IMG/VR virus record: IMGVR_UViG_3300009550_000035
Coordinates: 1-33,143 of that record
Direction: 5' to 3' (one strand)
DNA length: 33,143 nt
Origin: a virus
Below, in pieces: positions 1-9,588 of the stretch (the stretch's first letter is position 1; each line of letters begins with the position of its first letter). A model generated the notes under the pieces. The model was not told where the DNA came from. It saw nothing but the letters and a program-made list of their open reading frames with translations, and made no database searches. A program made the position numbers and the translations under genes.

Positions 1-917
1 CCTGGATCTGAACCATTTCCTACATTAATTACAAAATCAGAATTTTCACTACCATAACGAGCAACCGTATCAGAACCTGTTGAAAGTGTAATAGCCTTAC
101 CTGCAGTATAATTTTGAGACCTATAATCTGTTTGAATATCCAACCCTACTAATTCTTGTAAAGAAGTTGGGTTAGTAGGAATTTTAGGTACACTTAAAAT
201 CAGCTTATCATCTATACCAATACTAATATTAGATAAAGCAGCTAAATTAGCTTGGTGATAATTATCACTAGGGTTTGCCGCCCCACCGTGAAATACTATA
301 GACTTTGCAGTTGAATCTTTTTGGTGTATTAATAATGATGCCGTACTAGAAATTAATTTATTAGCAACATCATCAGGAATTATATAAGCATTCGTTAAAG
401 GTAACCCAGTTAATGCAATAGTTGTTGAAACTGCACCACCTATCATAACTGAAGGAACACCTTCATTTCCTACAGTAGCACCATTTCCTAAACCTATAGG
501 GCCATTATAGATAGCTGTTTGTAATCCTATGGTTGGTGAACCGAAAGTATCTCCAAACCCTCCTCCTGGTCCTTGGGGTCCCATTGGGCCTTCTAAATCA
601 ATAGTTGTAATTACCCATGTGGTTCCATTATATTCCCAAACCATTCCATTAAATTGTAAATAATAATCTCCTTCCAATGGCGTACTCGTAGGTGGCGCCG
701 CAAGCGGAGTTGCACCGGGCGCTGATGTAGAAGAATCCTCATACCATCGTGTACCTTTCGGTCCTCTTCCTCCAGCAGGACCAACTGGTCCTTGAATACC
801 AGCAGGACCAACAGGACCTCCACCATTCAGTAATATTTGATCAAAATTAAAATTGGTCTTATCAACCAACTGGGAAATAGTATCTGATGCTATTATTTCT
901 TGTATAGTGATTGCCAT
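1..917 (-). CDS. Collagen-containing tail fibre protein, 3'-truncated by window edge
   Basis: I read this frame by hand from the ATG at 917 to the left edge: about 305 codons with no stop, so the C-terminus lies outside the window. Residues 1-25 carry the pattern M-A-I-[ST]-x-x-E-I-[IL]-x-[ST]-D, also found at the start of the 214-aa protein at 11726-12370. Residues about 33-54 are a short Pro-rich collagen-like segment (GPVGPAG, GPKG). A W/Y-rich module follows, with GDYYLQFNG...W, a pattern often seen next to collagen-like segments in phage and bacterial fibres. A second short collagen segment (GPMGPQGPGG) lies at about residues 109-118. The remainder is Ser/Thr/Asn/Gly-rich and looks like beta-structured fibre. 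It starts 10 nt after the 1574-aa structural gene, which fits a fibre attached to the baseplate periphery. The exact receptor role is inference. Confidence 0.8.
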   Translation of the reverse strand, partial: MAITIQEIIASDTISQLVDKTNFNFDQILLNGGGPVGPAGIQGPVGPAGGRGPKGTRWYEDSSTSAPGATPLAAPPTSTPLEGDYYLQFNGMVWEYNGTTWVITTIDLEGPMGPQGPGGGFGDTFGSPTIGLQTAIYNGPIGLGNGATVGNEGVPSVMIGGAVSTTIALTGLPLTNAYIIPDDVANKLISSTASLLIHQKDSTAKSIVFHGGAANPSDNYHQANLAALSNISIGIDDKLILSVPKIPTNPTSLQELVGLDIQTDYRSQNYTAGKAITLSTGSDTVARYGSENSDFVINVGNGSDP

Positions 918-927
918 TTGTTTTCTA

Positions 928-3900
928 TTATTTTTTAACTATAGTGACACTGAACCCATATGATTCAGAGAAACCTGTTCTTTTATTATATATTAGCTTT
1001 AAATCAAATGGATTAGTATTTAATGTTTTTGATGCTACATTATTATTAATAGTCAAACCATTTGCTATTTTTTGTGCATCAGTTAGTTCAGCAGTAGAAT
1101 ATGTGGATCCACCTTTAGTTCTACTTGCTAATGTATAAAAATCTACTTTTTCTATTTTGTATAATTTTAATATATTTTCTTTTATGTATTGGGTAACATC
1201 ATCATCTAAAGTTTCTAAATCCCCAAAACCAAACTCAGGTTTTATATACTTTAAAAACTCTTCTTTAATAGGAGTAAACAGATATTCAATTAATCTCTTT
1301 TGATTAAACAAATAAAATGTTTCTATAGGAGCAGACGGCTTTTTCTTTATAGCTCTTATTTGTCTAGTCCCTACTAATTTCTTTATCCTTTTATTAACAG
1401 TTACAGATGCCTGGTTTTGATACATAAATGTACCATCAATTAAACTAGGTTGTCTTATTGCACCTTTTACAAAAGGATCTGGTTTAAATGTATCTAAAAC
1501 AATTCTTTCTGGAACTTTAAGATACTTAGAGCCAAAAAAGGATTTTCTTTCGTACATTGATCTTGTTCCAATAATTTTTTCTATTTGAGATTTATCAATA
1601 CTTTTTGTAAAATAAGCAGGTTCCCAATTAGAAGCAAATGCATAAAAATCTTTATAGTCAATTCCTATTTCATTAATTAGCGGATATAAGCTCGGAAATG
1701 CGCTTTCTCTTGATAATTCTAAAACTGTAGACGGATCTTGTTCATTTACTTTATGATAAAAGAAATTTTGAATCTGTCCAAACTTTGGATCTTTACTATT
1801 AAATTGTGCATTCTTATATTTACATAGTTCCATTACTTTTAATTTATAGGCTGCATCTGGAATATTAACAGTTCCAGTCCCTCCTGTAATTTCATCAAAA
1901 TCCAATTCTTGGTAAGGGTCTCTGAATGATAGTAAAGGTAAAGCATAAGGTGCATAATAACCTGCATGTCTAGCAATTGGAGTTATTCTAGGTTTTCTTT
2001 GTAAAGATAAATCATATCCTACAACATCAGTCAAGTTAAACGCTGTTGGTTTAGCTGGATCTGGAAGTATTCCTATATAGATAGATTTTAATATATCAGC
2101 CTGTGAACGTAATTCAATTCCAAATGTTTGGGCTAAAGTACCATCTGCATTTCTAACCTGTTCTCCGTTGGTATTTATTGTTTCATAAATGATAGATGGA
2201 TTACCTTGATTAACTGCATCAAAAATATTACCAAACGTGGCAGCCGTTAACCTATTTTGGAATTGCTCATAACCACCTTTGCTAATATTATAAGTAGCTT
2301 GTCTTAATTCTTGATTACCTGGGTTTGATAAAGGTAAAGGAGATACGGGGAATGTAGTATTCTTTACAAAATTATTAGCTTTTAAAATTGATTTACTTAC
2401 TACATCGGTAATACCAGTAATACTATATTGATCAGTGCCGATATTAAATTTAATATTTCCAAAATCTCCATTTTGTAAAACTCTAATATCATTTACTAAA
2501 TCGGGTGCTACTCCATTAATATCAGGTTGCCATCTTATTTCATATATACCATCTGAATTAATAAACGAGGTTGCTAAACTTATAGCTCCTCTAACCTGAG
2601 TAGTCTCATATTCATACTCGCCTGTTCCTCCTATAACTGGTTCACAGTCTGCATTTGTTTTAAAATTACTATTAAGTGAATATAAACTAGTCCTATCAAT
2701 TGATCCACTTGGCGCCATACATGGCACATCATAATCAACAGATATTAACATAACAATAGTTTTCCACTTTTCATTTTTAATAAACTTAACTTGAAATTCT
2801 GGTTTATCTGGAAGATTAGGAACTAATATAGCTGAAAATCTATAATCATTTAAAGATCCATTGTTAACATAAGATAATGATCTTGCATTAAAGTCTGCCT
2901 TTTCAGTTCCTATTGCTTTAGGTTTTGCTATAATTCTAACACCTCTTAAAAAAGTTTCAGAGAAATTCTTTTCATCCCCACCTTCAAATCTACCGTATCT
3001 TAGCTGCCTATCAATCAAATTAATAGTTCCACCTGATGTAAATTTTTGAACTATAAAATAATCATTAAAATAATCTTTATTTACATTTTGAAAAGTACCA
3101 GGAACAAATGCTTGGCCTGTTAAAGGATTAGCTTCAATATTATCCGTTGGTGCAGTATCAATATAACTCCAAGAACTTTTAATTGCATCATTACTAAAGT
3201 AATTCGGAAATTCTGATAAGTAATACCATTCATGAGTATAACCACTAGCCTCTTGTATCTTATCCCATTTTGAAGGTGCAAAGTTATTTAAACCAAATGC
3301 TTCATTTACATTCAATCGGTATGGGTGATTTCTTACATCCTTACCATCATTTACCCAACCCCATTTATTAATATATGGAGCAATTCTAGAAACTGCCGCT
3401 TGTGATGTTAAAAAGTTTTCTTCTAATCTAATATACTCACTCTTAATATATTCATCATTAGGATTTTGGTCTTCTGCATCTCCTAATAAACCAATAAGAT
3501 TATAAAACCCACCGTTATCATAAAAGTTTCTAATCTGTGGATTTTTACTTATTCCAGTATAATCAACAAAAGGTGGTGTAGTACTATAAGGTTGTACTGC
3601 TCCAGGTTTTAATTGGTTATAATGAGAATACTCAAAATTTAATTCTCCTTCTTCACTGTATAATGTACTATAAAAATCAAAATCAAAATCTCTTACTTCA
3701 AAAAATGAAAATCTACCAAAAGATGGTTTATAATCTGAATAAAGAGCAACTTGATTAGAACGAGTAACCATAATCTGATTATCATTGCATGTAATGATAG
3801 CATATTTGTCAATATCAGTGTATCCTATAATTTCGTCTAAGCCATTATAAATAGGCTCATCAGTATAAGGAACCCAATCTCCTATAACAGTATAACCTCC

Positions 3901-5652
3901 AGTCGTTTGTACAAAATCACCTGGTACAAACCTATCTTGGTCTCCTAGAGTAACTTTTAATAAACTATTTTGAACATCATTTCCACCAACAAAGTTTTTA
4001 TTTGGATCTGTTATTAAAGTTGCAGGATAAGTTTCGGTCTGATTAAATAATTCAGGAAATGTAGTAGCCATTTTAAAATTTAATCTATTAAAACGAGTAC
4101 CGCTAAATCTTGACTTTACATAAACAGTGCTATCATTATAAGAAGCTACAAAAAATCTTTCATTTTCATCAATACCTTTATTGATAGCAGAGGTTATAGC
4201 TTGTGCTACTTCTTGAATAGTTCCAGTAGGATTAAAGAATCTTTCAAAAGATTTACCAGCTATAGGTGCTAATGTACTGTTTGCAAATATTTCTCCTACA
4301 AAATCATTACCATCATAAAATTTTATAGATGCACCTTCTTGGATATTATCTAATACTTTTATATACATTTGTGCAACACCTGCACGACTGACAACACTGG
4401 CATTAGCAAAAGTATCAGGATCTTTATATCCAGTAAATAAAGATATATCTACTTCAGTGTCAAATAATCTTATTTGATTTTCTCCCCAAGTAGATCCTTT
4501 CTTAATAGTATGAAAATCATCTTCTTTATCCTTTACAAAAAATATAGACTCAACCTCGTCTACTCTTTTAGGTGTCGGTAGGCCTGTTATTGTTTCTGTT
4601 TTTGTAGGATCTAAGTAAAGTAAAATTCCATTTTCATTTGTCATCACAAATGGGGTATTTAAAAATTGAGATACTTCTGTGATATTTGTTATTGTAGGCT
4701 GTTGTGTTTTTTCTACTGAAGTTCCTTTATAAAATGCTTCTCCTGATATATCAAACTTTCCTTCTTCAATATCATTAACATACATCCCAAAATATCTATT
4801 AACAGTATAATCAGTAGCAGTAGGATCATCAAATAAAAATTCTAAATTTAAAAGATTAGCTAAAATGATTCCATTGTTTTGGAATCCTTGTGTAAAAAGA
4901 TACTCATCTTGAATAATAGTAGAATCTTTAGTAATTAAATCCTTATAAGCAAAGTTACCTGCACTAGTAAAACCTCCACTTGCATAAGAAATTCCATTCC
5001 ATAAAATAGGTTCGTCTTTTCTCCAAGTAATATTTAAAGGAACTTCTGGAAATGTTTCTTGGTTTCTATAATTTCTAATATAAGATCCTAAAGCAGTACC
5101 TTCAGTTAAATCAAATGTTTTAATTGCAGTACAATTTTCTAAAACATTTTTATTAAACTCAGCTGAAGTTTGTGCATTTGTAAAATTTTCGTTTGGTGTA
5201 GCAGCCCTAAAGTTATTCACAGCAGCAGGATTATCTAATCTAAAAATTACAAAATAATTAGGGATTTGTTCATTTAACCATAAAGGTGCAAGAGTACCTA
5301 AACTTTCTTCATAACTTTCTGATGCAATAGATCTTGTCCCTGCACAGTAAAACATTTCATATTGATTACCATAATTAGAAAGTATAGCATCATTTTCATA
5401 TTCTTGGAATATTTCATAAGCTGACTCTTTAGGGAATTTACCAAAGTCAAAAAATCTATAAACATCTTGGTCATAGGTACTAGTGCCATCAACTTTAAAT
5501 GCTTTAAATTTCTGAGAAGACAATCTAGTGTTAGCACTAAATGATTCCAGGTAAATATCTGTACCATCTGATACAATCTTTACATTACCTGTTAACTTAG
5601 GATTTGTTCTAACTAAACTATATGATGCTTTATCGAGCAGGTTTTGAGCCAT
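928..5652 (-). CDS. Giant virion structural protein (1574 aa), probably peripheral baseplate or fibre network
   Basis: I do not recognise a named family. The 1574-aa product is rich in Asn, Phe, Tyr, Thr and Gly. It has no signal peptide, no evident membrane segment and no long coiled coil, and looks like a chain of beta-rich modules, as in large tail or baseplate proteins. Towards the C-terminus it becomes more charged and helical, with an Ile/Lys-rich stretch (IKEEFLKYIKPEFG) and a short beta-like end (SYGFSVTIVKK). The ATG at 5652 gives the N-terminus MAQNLLDKAS. It is the last of four giant genes after gp6 and precedes a collagen-containing fibre, so a baseplate-periphery or fibre-anchoring role is likely by position only. 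The gap upstream (5653-5701) is 49 nt and A/T-rich, with no Shine-Dalgarno sequence. Confidence 0.75.
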   Translation of the reverse strand: MAQNLLDKASYSLVRTNPKLTGNVKIVSDGTDIYLESFSANTRLSSQKFKAFKVDGTSTYDQDVYRFFDFGKFPKESAYEIFQEYENDAILSNYGNQYEMFYCAGTRSIASESYEESLGTLAPLWLNEQIPNYFVIFRLDNPAAVNNFRAATPNENFTNAQTSAEFNKNVLENCTAIKTFDLTEGTALGSYIRNYRNQETFPEVPLNITWRKDEPILWNGISYASGGFTSAGNFAYKDLITKDSTIIQDEYLFTQGFQNNGIILANLLNLEFLFDDPTATDYTVNRYFGMYVNDIEEGKFDISGEAFYKGTSVEKTQQPTITNITEVSQFLNTPFVMTNENGILLYLDPTKTETITGLPTPKRVDEVESIFFVKDKEDDFHTIKKGSTWGENQIRLFDTEVDISLFTGYKDPDTFANASVVSRAGVAQMYIKVLDNIQEGASIKFYDGNDFVGEIFANSTLAPIAGKSFERFFNPTGTIQEVAQAITSAINKGIDENERFFVASYNDSTVYVKSRFSGTRFNRLNFKMATTFPELFNQTETYPATLITDPNKNFVGGNDVQNSLLKVTLGDQDRFVPGDFVQTTGGYTVIGDWVPYTDEPIYNGLDEIIGYTDIDKYAIITCNDNQIMVTRSNQVALYSDYKPSFGRFSFFEVRDFDFDFYSTLYSEEGELNFEYSHYNQLKPGAVQPYSTTPPFVDYTGISKNPQIRNFYDNGGFYNLIGLLGDAEDQNPNDEYIKSEYIRLEENFLTSQAAVSRIAPYINKWGWVNDGKDVRNHPYRLNVNEAFGLNNFAPSKWDKIQEASGYTHEWYYLSEFPNYFSNDAIKSSWSYIDTAPTDNIEANPLTGQAFVPGTFQNVNKDYFNDYFIVQKFTSGGTINLIDRQLRYGRFEGGDEKNFSETFLRGVRIIAKPKAIGTEKADFNARSLSYVNNGSLNDYRFSAILVPNLPDKPEFQVKFIKNEKWKTIVMLISVDYDVPCMAPSGSIDRTSLYSLNSNFKTNADCEPVIGGTGEYEYETTQVRGAISLATSFINSDGIYEIRWQPDINGVAPDLVNDIRVLQNGDFGNIKFNIGTDQYSITGITDVVSKSILKANNFVKNTTFPVSPLPLSNPGNQELRQATYNISKGGYEQFQNRLTAATFGNIFDAVNQGNPSIIYETINTNGEQVRNADGTLAQTFGIELRSQADILKSIYIGILPDPAKPTAFNLTDVVGYDLSLQRKPRITPIARHAGYYAPYALPLLSFRDPYQELDFDEITGGTGTVNIPDAAYKLKVMELCKYKNAQFNSKDPKFGQIQNFFYHKVNEQDPSTVLELSRESAFPSLYPLINEIGIDYKDFYAFASNWEPAYFTKSIDKSQIEKIIGTRSMYERKSFFGSKYLKVPERIVLDTFKPDPFVKGAIRQPSLIDGTFMYQNQASVTVNKRIKKLVGTRQIRAIKKKPSAPIETFYLFNQKRLIEYLFTPIKEEFLKYIKPEFGFGDLETLDDDVTQYIKENILKLYKIEKVDFYTLASRTKGGSTYSTAELTDAQKIANGLTINNNVASKTLNTNPFDLKLIYNKRTGFSESYGFSVTIVKK

Positions 5653-5701
5653 TTATCTTTCACTTTTTTTATTTATTCACCAAAGATAAAGTTAAAATAA
5701 A

Positions 5702-8700
5702 TTAAGCTAAAGGTCCTAATCCACCATCCCTATTGGTAAGCTGAACATTTTGTTGTACTCTTGTTTGATTTAATGAAGGTCTTAATCCTGCCACTACTTT
5801 TTCTAAATCATTCAATCCTTTAGCAACAGTAGCCGTTGGGAATACATCAATACTTAATCTATCAGATCTATACTTAGCAGAAATTTCAATATCAAATTGT
5901 ACAACATCTGAATTATTAGGATATAAATCAAAACCAATTCTTTTTGAATAAGTAAGATTAACAGTTGAACCTGTTTCATCCCCGCCTATATTTCCTAATC
6001 CTGTACCTGAAGTAGTTCCAAAATAATCAGTCATTCTGTATTGAAAGACTAAAGGAATACTTAAAGCATTTTGTTGCCCAAATGCTACCACTTCTCTTGA
6101 TTGAATAGAATCACCATCTACTTGTATATTTAAATGATTATCTGAAGATACAAATAAATACGATCCGCAACTTTGTTTACCTAAAGTATATTGATCAAAA
6201 CCGTCAAATGAATTTTTAGCATTTCTATCATAACCACCAGTAACATAACTCGCAGCAGTAGGATCCCAAAGGTTTTGTAAAGCAGCCGTTGTTAAAGAAG
6301 GGCTAGCTTGAAAAGTTTGACCTGAATCAAAAACTAAACCATTTAATGCACCACCTGGGCCAGCTAAATCAATCATATCAGTTAAATTTTCATTTAAATA
6401 AATTGCTTGCTGTTTACCATACTTATTATCTGAGGTTATTGGTGCAAATTTAGATTGTCTGAATACGACAGCACCTGTACCATTACCTGCACTAGTACAA
6501 TCAATACCACCAGCAGGTACAGCTGCAGGTAAAGTATTAGTATCTCCAGTTATTGCAATATATGCATCTCGGTATGCTGTATAGTTAGTTAAGTTAGGGT
6601 GTGCAATAGAAACTTGGACTACATTATCAGTAGTAGGATAACCTCCATTTGTAGTAGGTAATCCAGTAGGCAAGAATCCACCTCCCCAAATAAACTGTGT
6701 TGTAGGATTAGCTACACCAGTATCAGCTGCTGCATTGTAAAAGTTTTCTATAGTATCTAAATTAAAAGTATAATCATTACTATTATTAATATAACTATAA
6801 AAATTACCTTCAGCTGAAACATCAGAAAATCTACTATAAATATATTGATTCTTATTTTGTGTAGATTGATATGGAGGTTGAGAAACCGTTTGTCCATAAT
6901 TTGTAGTTGAAGTAGTATCAGGGTTAGTTAGAAGAATAGGCGTTAAGTCATATTTTCTAATTGTGTTATAATCTTTATCATCACCTCTATAGGTAGCCCT
7001 ACTATCAGATTGATTAGCTGCACTGTTATTTAACCATGAATATGTTGCAGGTAAAATAACCGAACCATTTAATAAATTAGCAAACGATGTAGTTTCTGCA
7101 GGATTTTCAGATTGATTTACCATTCTACTTCTATTACCTGTAACTCTTGCAAGTAATTGTAATGCAGTTTGTGAGCGGTTCCCAATATTAATAAAATATG
7201 TTTTTGAAACAATAGCTCCTCTAGGATCATCTAATCCATCAACTTCCTGAGAATAAAATCCTGCAAATACTTTAGTTACAGCATTCCTTCTTAGGTTAAA
7301 TGTATTACCAGTATCGTCTACTAATGTAGTTTGTAATTCACCTTGCGCACTATTTAGAATTTCTGCAAACAAATCTAATTGATTTTGCATTTCAGTTAAC
7401 TTAGTAAATAAATCAATTGGTGTTTGATTTTCTGATAAGAACCCTGATGCAATTACTGGGCTTGAATGAGCAAAGTAAGTTTCATTAGCAGTAAAAGAAC
7501 TACTTAAGTGAGTAGGTAATCCTATTGATTCTAAATTTTCATTTAAAGAAACTAATGCTAAATCTTCTTGGTTTTGTGCTAAGATAGATTCAAGAGCGCT
7601 ATCCGAACTTAAGTCAGCTGGAAATTCAACTCTTATCGGTGTACTATATTCACTCTCTAATGGATTAGAAGGCCAGCCTGCTTCTGAAATAGCCTTAACT
7701 TCTATTTCTACTTGTTCACCTTTTCTAATAGGAATATCTAATTGATTTATATTAACTGAGTCTGCATTGTCATCATCAATAGGAGCCCATTCATATAAAC
7801 CAGTTATAGTATTTTTTGTTCTTGGTCTTAATACACTATCAACAATAACATAATTAGAAAAAGCCCCTTGGCTAGTTCCACTACCATCTGTATATTTAAA
7901 TTGATCTACAGGATTAGCTGCACCATCAGCAGAAAGATATCTATAACGATACTTAAATTTAATTATATCCTGTACACCAGTTTCTGGAGCAGATCTTTCT
8001 TCAGGCATTGCCCAAAAACCTCTTACTCTATATTTAGGTGTTATACTGCTTACTGAATTATCAGATGCAAAAGAATTAATTTCAGTTACTACTGAAGCAT
8101 ATAATTTAGCCTGAGATGCTCTTTCAGTAATTAAACCTTGTAAAGCATTCTTATCTGAATCTCTTTCAACCTCTGTAGTATAATTTGTTGTTTGTATTTT
8201 AGTTCTGCTTTGACCAATGGCAACATCCAATTCACTTAATGTTGCTTGGATTGTATTTTTTTGATTATTTAAATCTTTTAATTGAACAATAGCATCTGAG
8301 TTACTAACTTGCCCATTAATTAAAGAAACAGTAAAATCATCTGGAGTTAAAACTGGAGTATTAGGTATCAGTCCTTCTCTACTTGTTGGAATCTTATCTT
8401 GTGCAAAAGACAGAAGGTATCTACCAAAGTCAACTGCATTTTGTTGATAATAATCAGCTAATGTTTGTTGATTACCTGCAGAATTAATTGTAGTTAAATT
8501 ATTTGTATAAAATCCACTACCCGGTGACCAGTTTACTGCAGGTATTTTAGAATCCGGATCTATAGGTTTTATAAATGTAACACATCTTTCATTAAAACCA
8601 ACAGTAACATCTACTTCTAAAGTATCACTTAAAGCAGATCCAATTTTTAAAACATCTGCACCAATACTAATAGTTCGGTTACCTTCTTGTAATCTTACAA

Positions 8701-9565
8701 TAACAGAATTAGTACTTGTATCAATTTGTGTAACTGTGTACCTTGTATCTATAGGTGTTGATATGACTTCTAAACTATCACCTACTTTAAGTTGTACAGT
8801 ATCTGGAAAATCAGCTTCAGCATCTGTATAAAATATCTTATTAAGTTTATATAATTTTTGTACTGTTGTTTGTTCAACACCATTTACAGTTTCAGTAACG
8901 CTTTCTTCACCAATTCTTACTACACTAAAATTACCTGAGTATCTTTTATCTCTAGGTGGTAAATCAACAACAGCTTCATCTAAAACATATGATATATTTT
9001 TCTCTACAATTTCTTGTAAAAATGTATCATAGTCAATAGCAGAATTTCCATTATACTGAGATTCAAAAAAGTTAATTTTACTTTGAGAATTAGTATCTAA
9101 AATATATCTTTGGATAATAGCTCGTTCAGTATCAATAGGTGCTTGTCCAGTTATATCAAAAGAAACATACAATAAAGGATTAATCAATTCTTCAAAAAAC
9201 CAATTAGGTTTAATATCAAATTCATTAACTGAATTTATAGCAGTCAAGTCCTGTGCCTCAGTTGGTAACTTAGCTAAAACTAATTTTCTAAAAGTACCAT
9301 CAGCTAATCTAATAGAACTATTACCATCATTAAAATTAGTTATAGTATTAATATTAGTCTGTAGTCGGTCAACAGAATTCTTAAGATATCCAAAGCTTGG
9401 AATAGTAAGCCTAGAATTTGTTCCATCTTGATTCTGTACATTTACAGTTACTGAATCTCGACTGGAAGTAATCGCCTGATTAACTTTCTCAAAGCTCTCC
9501 AATGAATTATTAAAGAGTCTTAACAATTCAGGTAACAGTGTTTGTATGGAATTATTTTCAGCCAT
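5702..9565 (-). CDS. Giant virion structural protein (1287 aa) with coiled coil and Fn3-like domain
   Basis: The N-terminal 30 residues are helical (LLPELLRLFNNSLESFEKVNQAI). Residues about 427-500 form a predicted coiled coil (LKDLNNQKNTIQATLSELD and onward). Residues about 510-650 have the look of a fibronectin type III or Ig-like domain: alternating Tyr/Arg strands (FKYRYRYLSADG), a central W, then VEIEVKAISEAGWPSNPLES before the last strand. The rest is Asn/Thr/Ser/Gly-rich beta material, with a short Pro-poor tail ending NRDGGLGPLA. Fn3/Ig modules are common on the outside of phage tails and often contact sugars weakly. Located between the 704-aa and 1574-aa structural genes, it is most likely an outer baseplate or fibre-holder component. 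The Fn3 call rests on pattern only and no family was searched. The ATG at 9565 is 23 nt from the preceding stop. Confidence 0.75.
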   Translation of the reverse strand: MAENNSIQTLLPELLRLFNNSLESFEKVNQAITSSRDSVTVNVQNQDGTNSRLTIPSFGYLKNSVDRLQTNINTITNFNDGNSSIRLADGTFRKLVLAKLPTEAQDLTAINSVNEFDIKPNWFFEELINPLLYVSFDITGQAPIDTERAIIQRYILDTNSQSKINFFESQYNGNSAIDYDTFLQEIVEKNISYVLDEAVVDLPPRDKRYSGNFSVVRIGEESVTETVNGVEQTTVQKLYKLNKIFYTDAEADFPDTVQLKVGDSLEVISTPIDTRYTVTQIDTSTNSVIVRLQEGNRTISIGADVLKIGSALSDTLEVDVTVGFNERCVTFIKPIDPDSKIPAVNWSPGSGFYTNNLTTINSAGNQQTLADYYQQNAVDFGRYLLSFAQDKIPTSREGLIPNTPVLTPDDFTVSLINGQVSNSDAIVQLKDLNNQKNTIQATLSELDVAIGQSRTKIQTTNYTTEVERDSDKNALQGLITERASQAKLYASVVTEINSFASDNSVSSITPKYRVRGFWAMPEERSAPETGVQDIIKFKYRYRYLSADGAANPVDQFKYTDGSGTSQGAFSNYVIVDSVLRPRTKNTITGLYEWAPIDDDNADSVNINQLDIPIRKGEQVEIEVKAISEAGWPSNPLESEYSTPIRVEFPADLSSDSALESILAQNQEDLALVSLNENLESIGLPTHLSSSFTANETYFAHSSPVIASGFLSENQTPIDLFTKLTEMQNQLDLFAEILNSAQGELQTTLVDDTGNTFNLRRNAVTKVFAGFYSQEVDGLDDPRGAIVSKTYFINIGNRSQTALQLLARVTGNRSRMVNQSENPAETTSFANLLNGSVILPATYSWLNNSAANQSDSRATYRGDDKDYNTIRKYDLTPILLTNPDTTSTTNYGQTVSQPPYQSTQNKNQYIYSRFSDVSAEGNFYSYINNSNDYTFNLDTIENFYNAAADTGVANPTTQFIWGGGFLPTGLPTTNGGYPTTDNVVQVSIAHPNLTNYTAYRDAYIAITGDTNTLPAAVPAGGIDCTSAGNGTGAVVFRQSKFAPITSDNKYGKQQAIYLNENLTDMIDLAGPGGALNGLVFDSGQTFQASPSLTTAALQNLWDPTAASYVTGGYDRNAKNSFDGFDQYTLGKQSCGSYLFVSSDNHLNIQVDGDSIQSREVVAFGQQNALSIPLVFQYRMTDYFGTTSGTGLGNIGGDETGSTVNLTYSKRIGFDLYPNNSDVVQFDIEISAKYRSDRLSIDVFPTATVAKGLNDLEKVVAGLRPSLNQTRVQQNVQLTNRDGGLGPLA

Positions 9566-9588
9566 TATCTAGGTTTCAATTTTATTAT

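Noticed and set aside
611-826. A 71-aa minus-strand frame inside the left fibre gene
   Set aside because: It overlaps the collagen-containing fibre in another frame and has no family features; the fibre frame is supported by its N-terminal motif and continuous reading.
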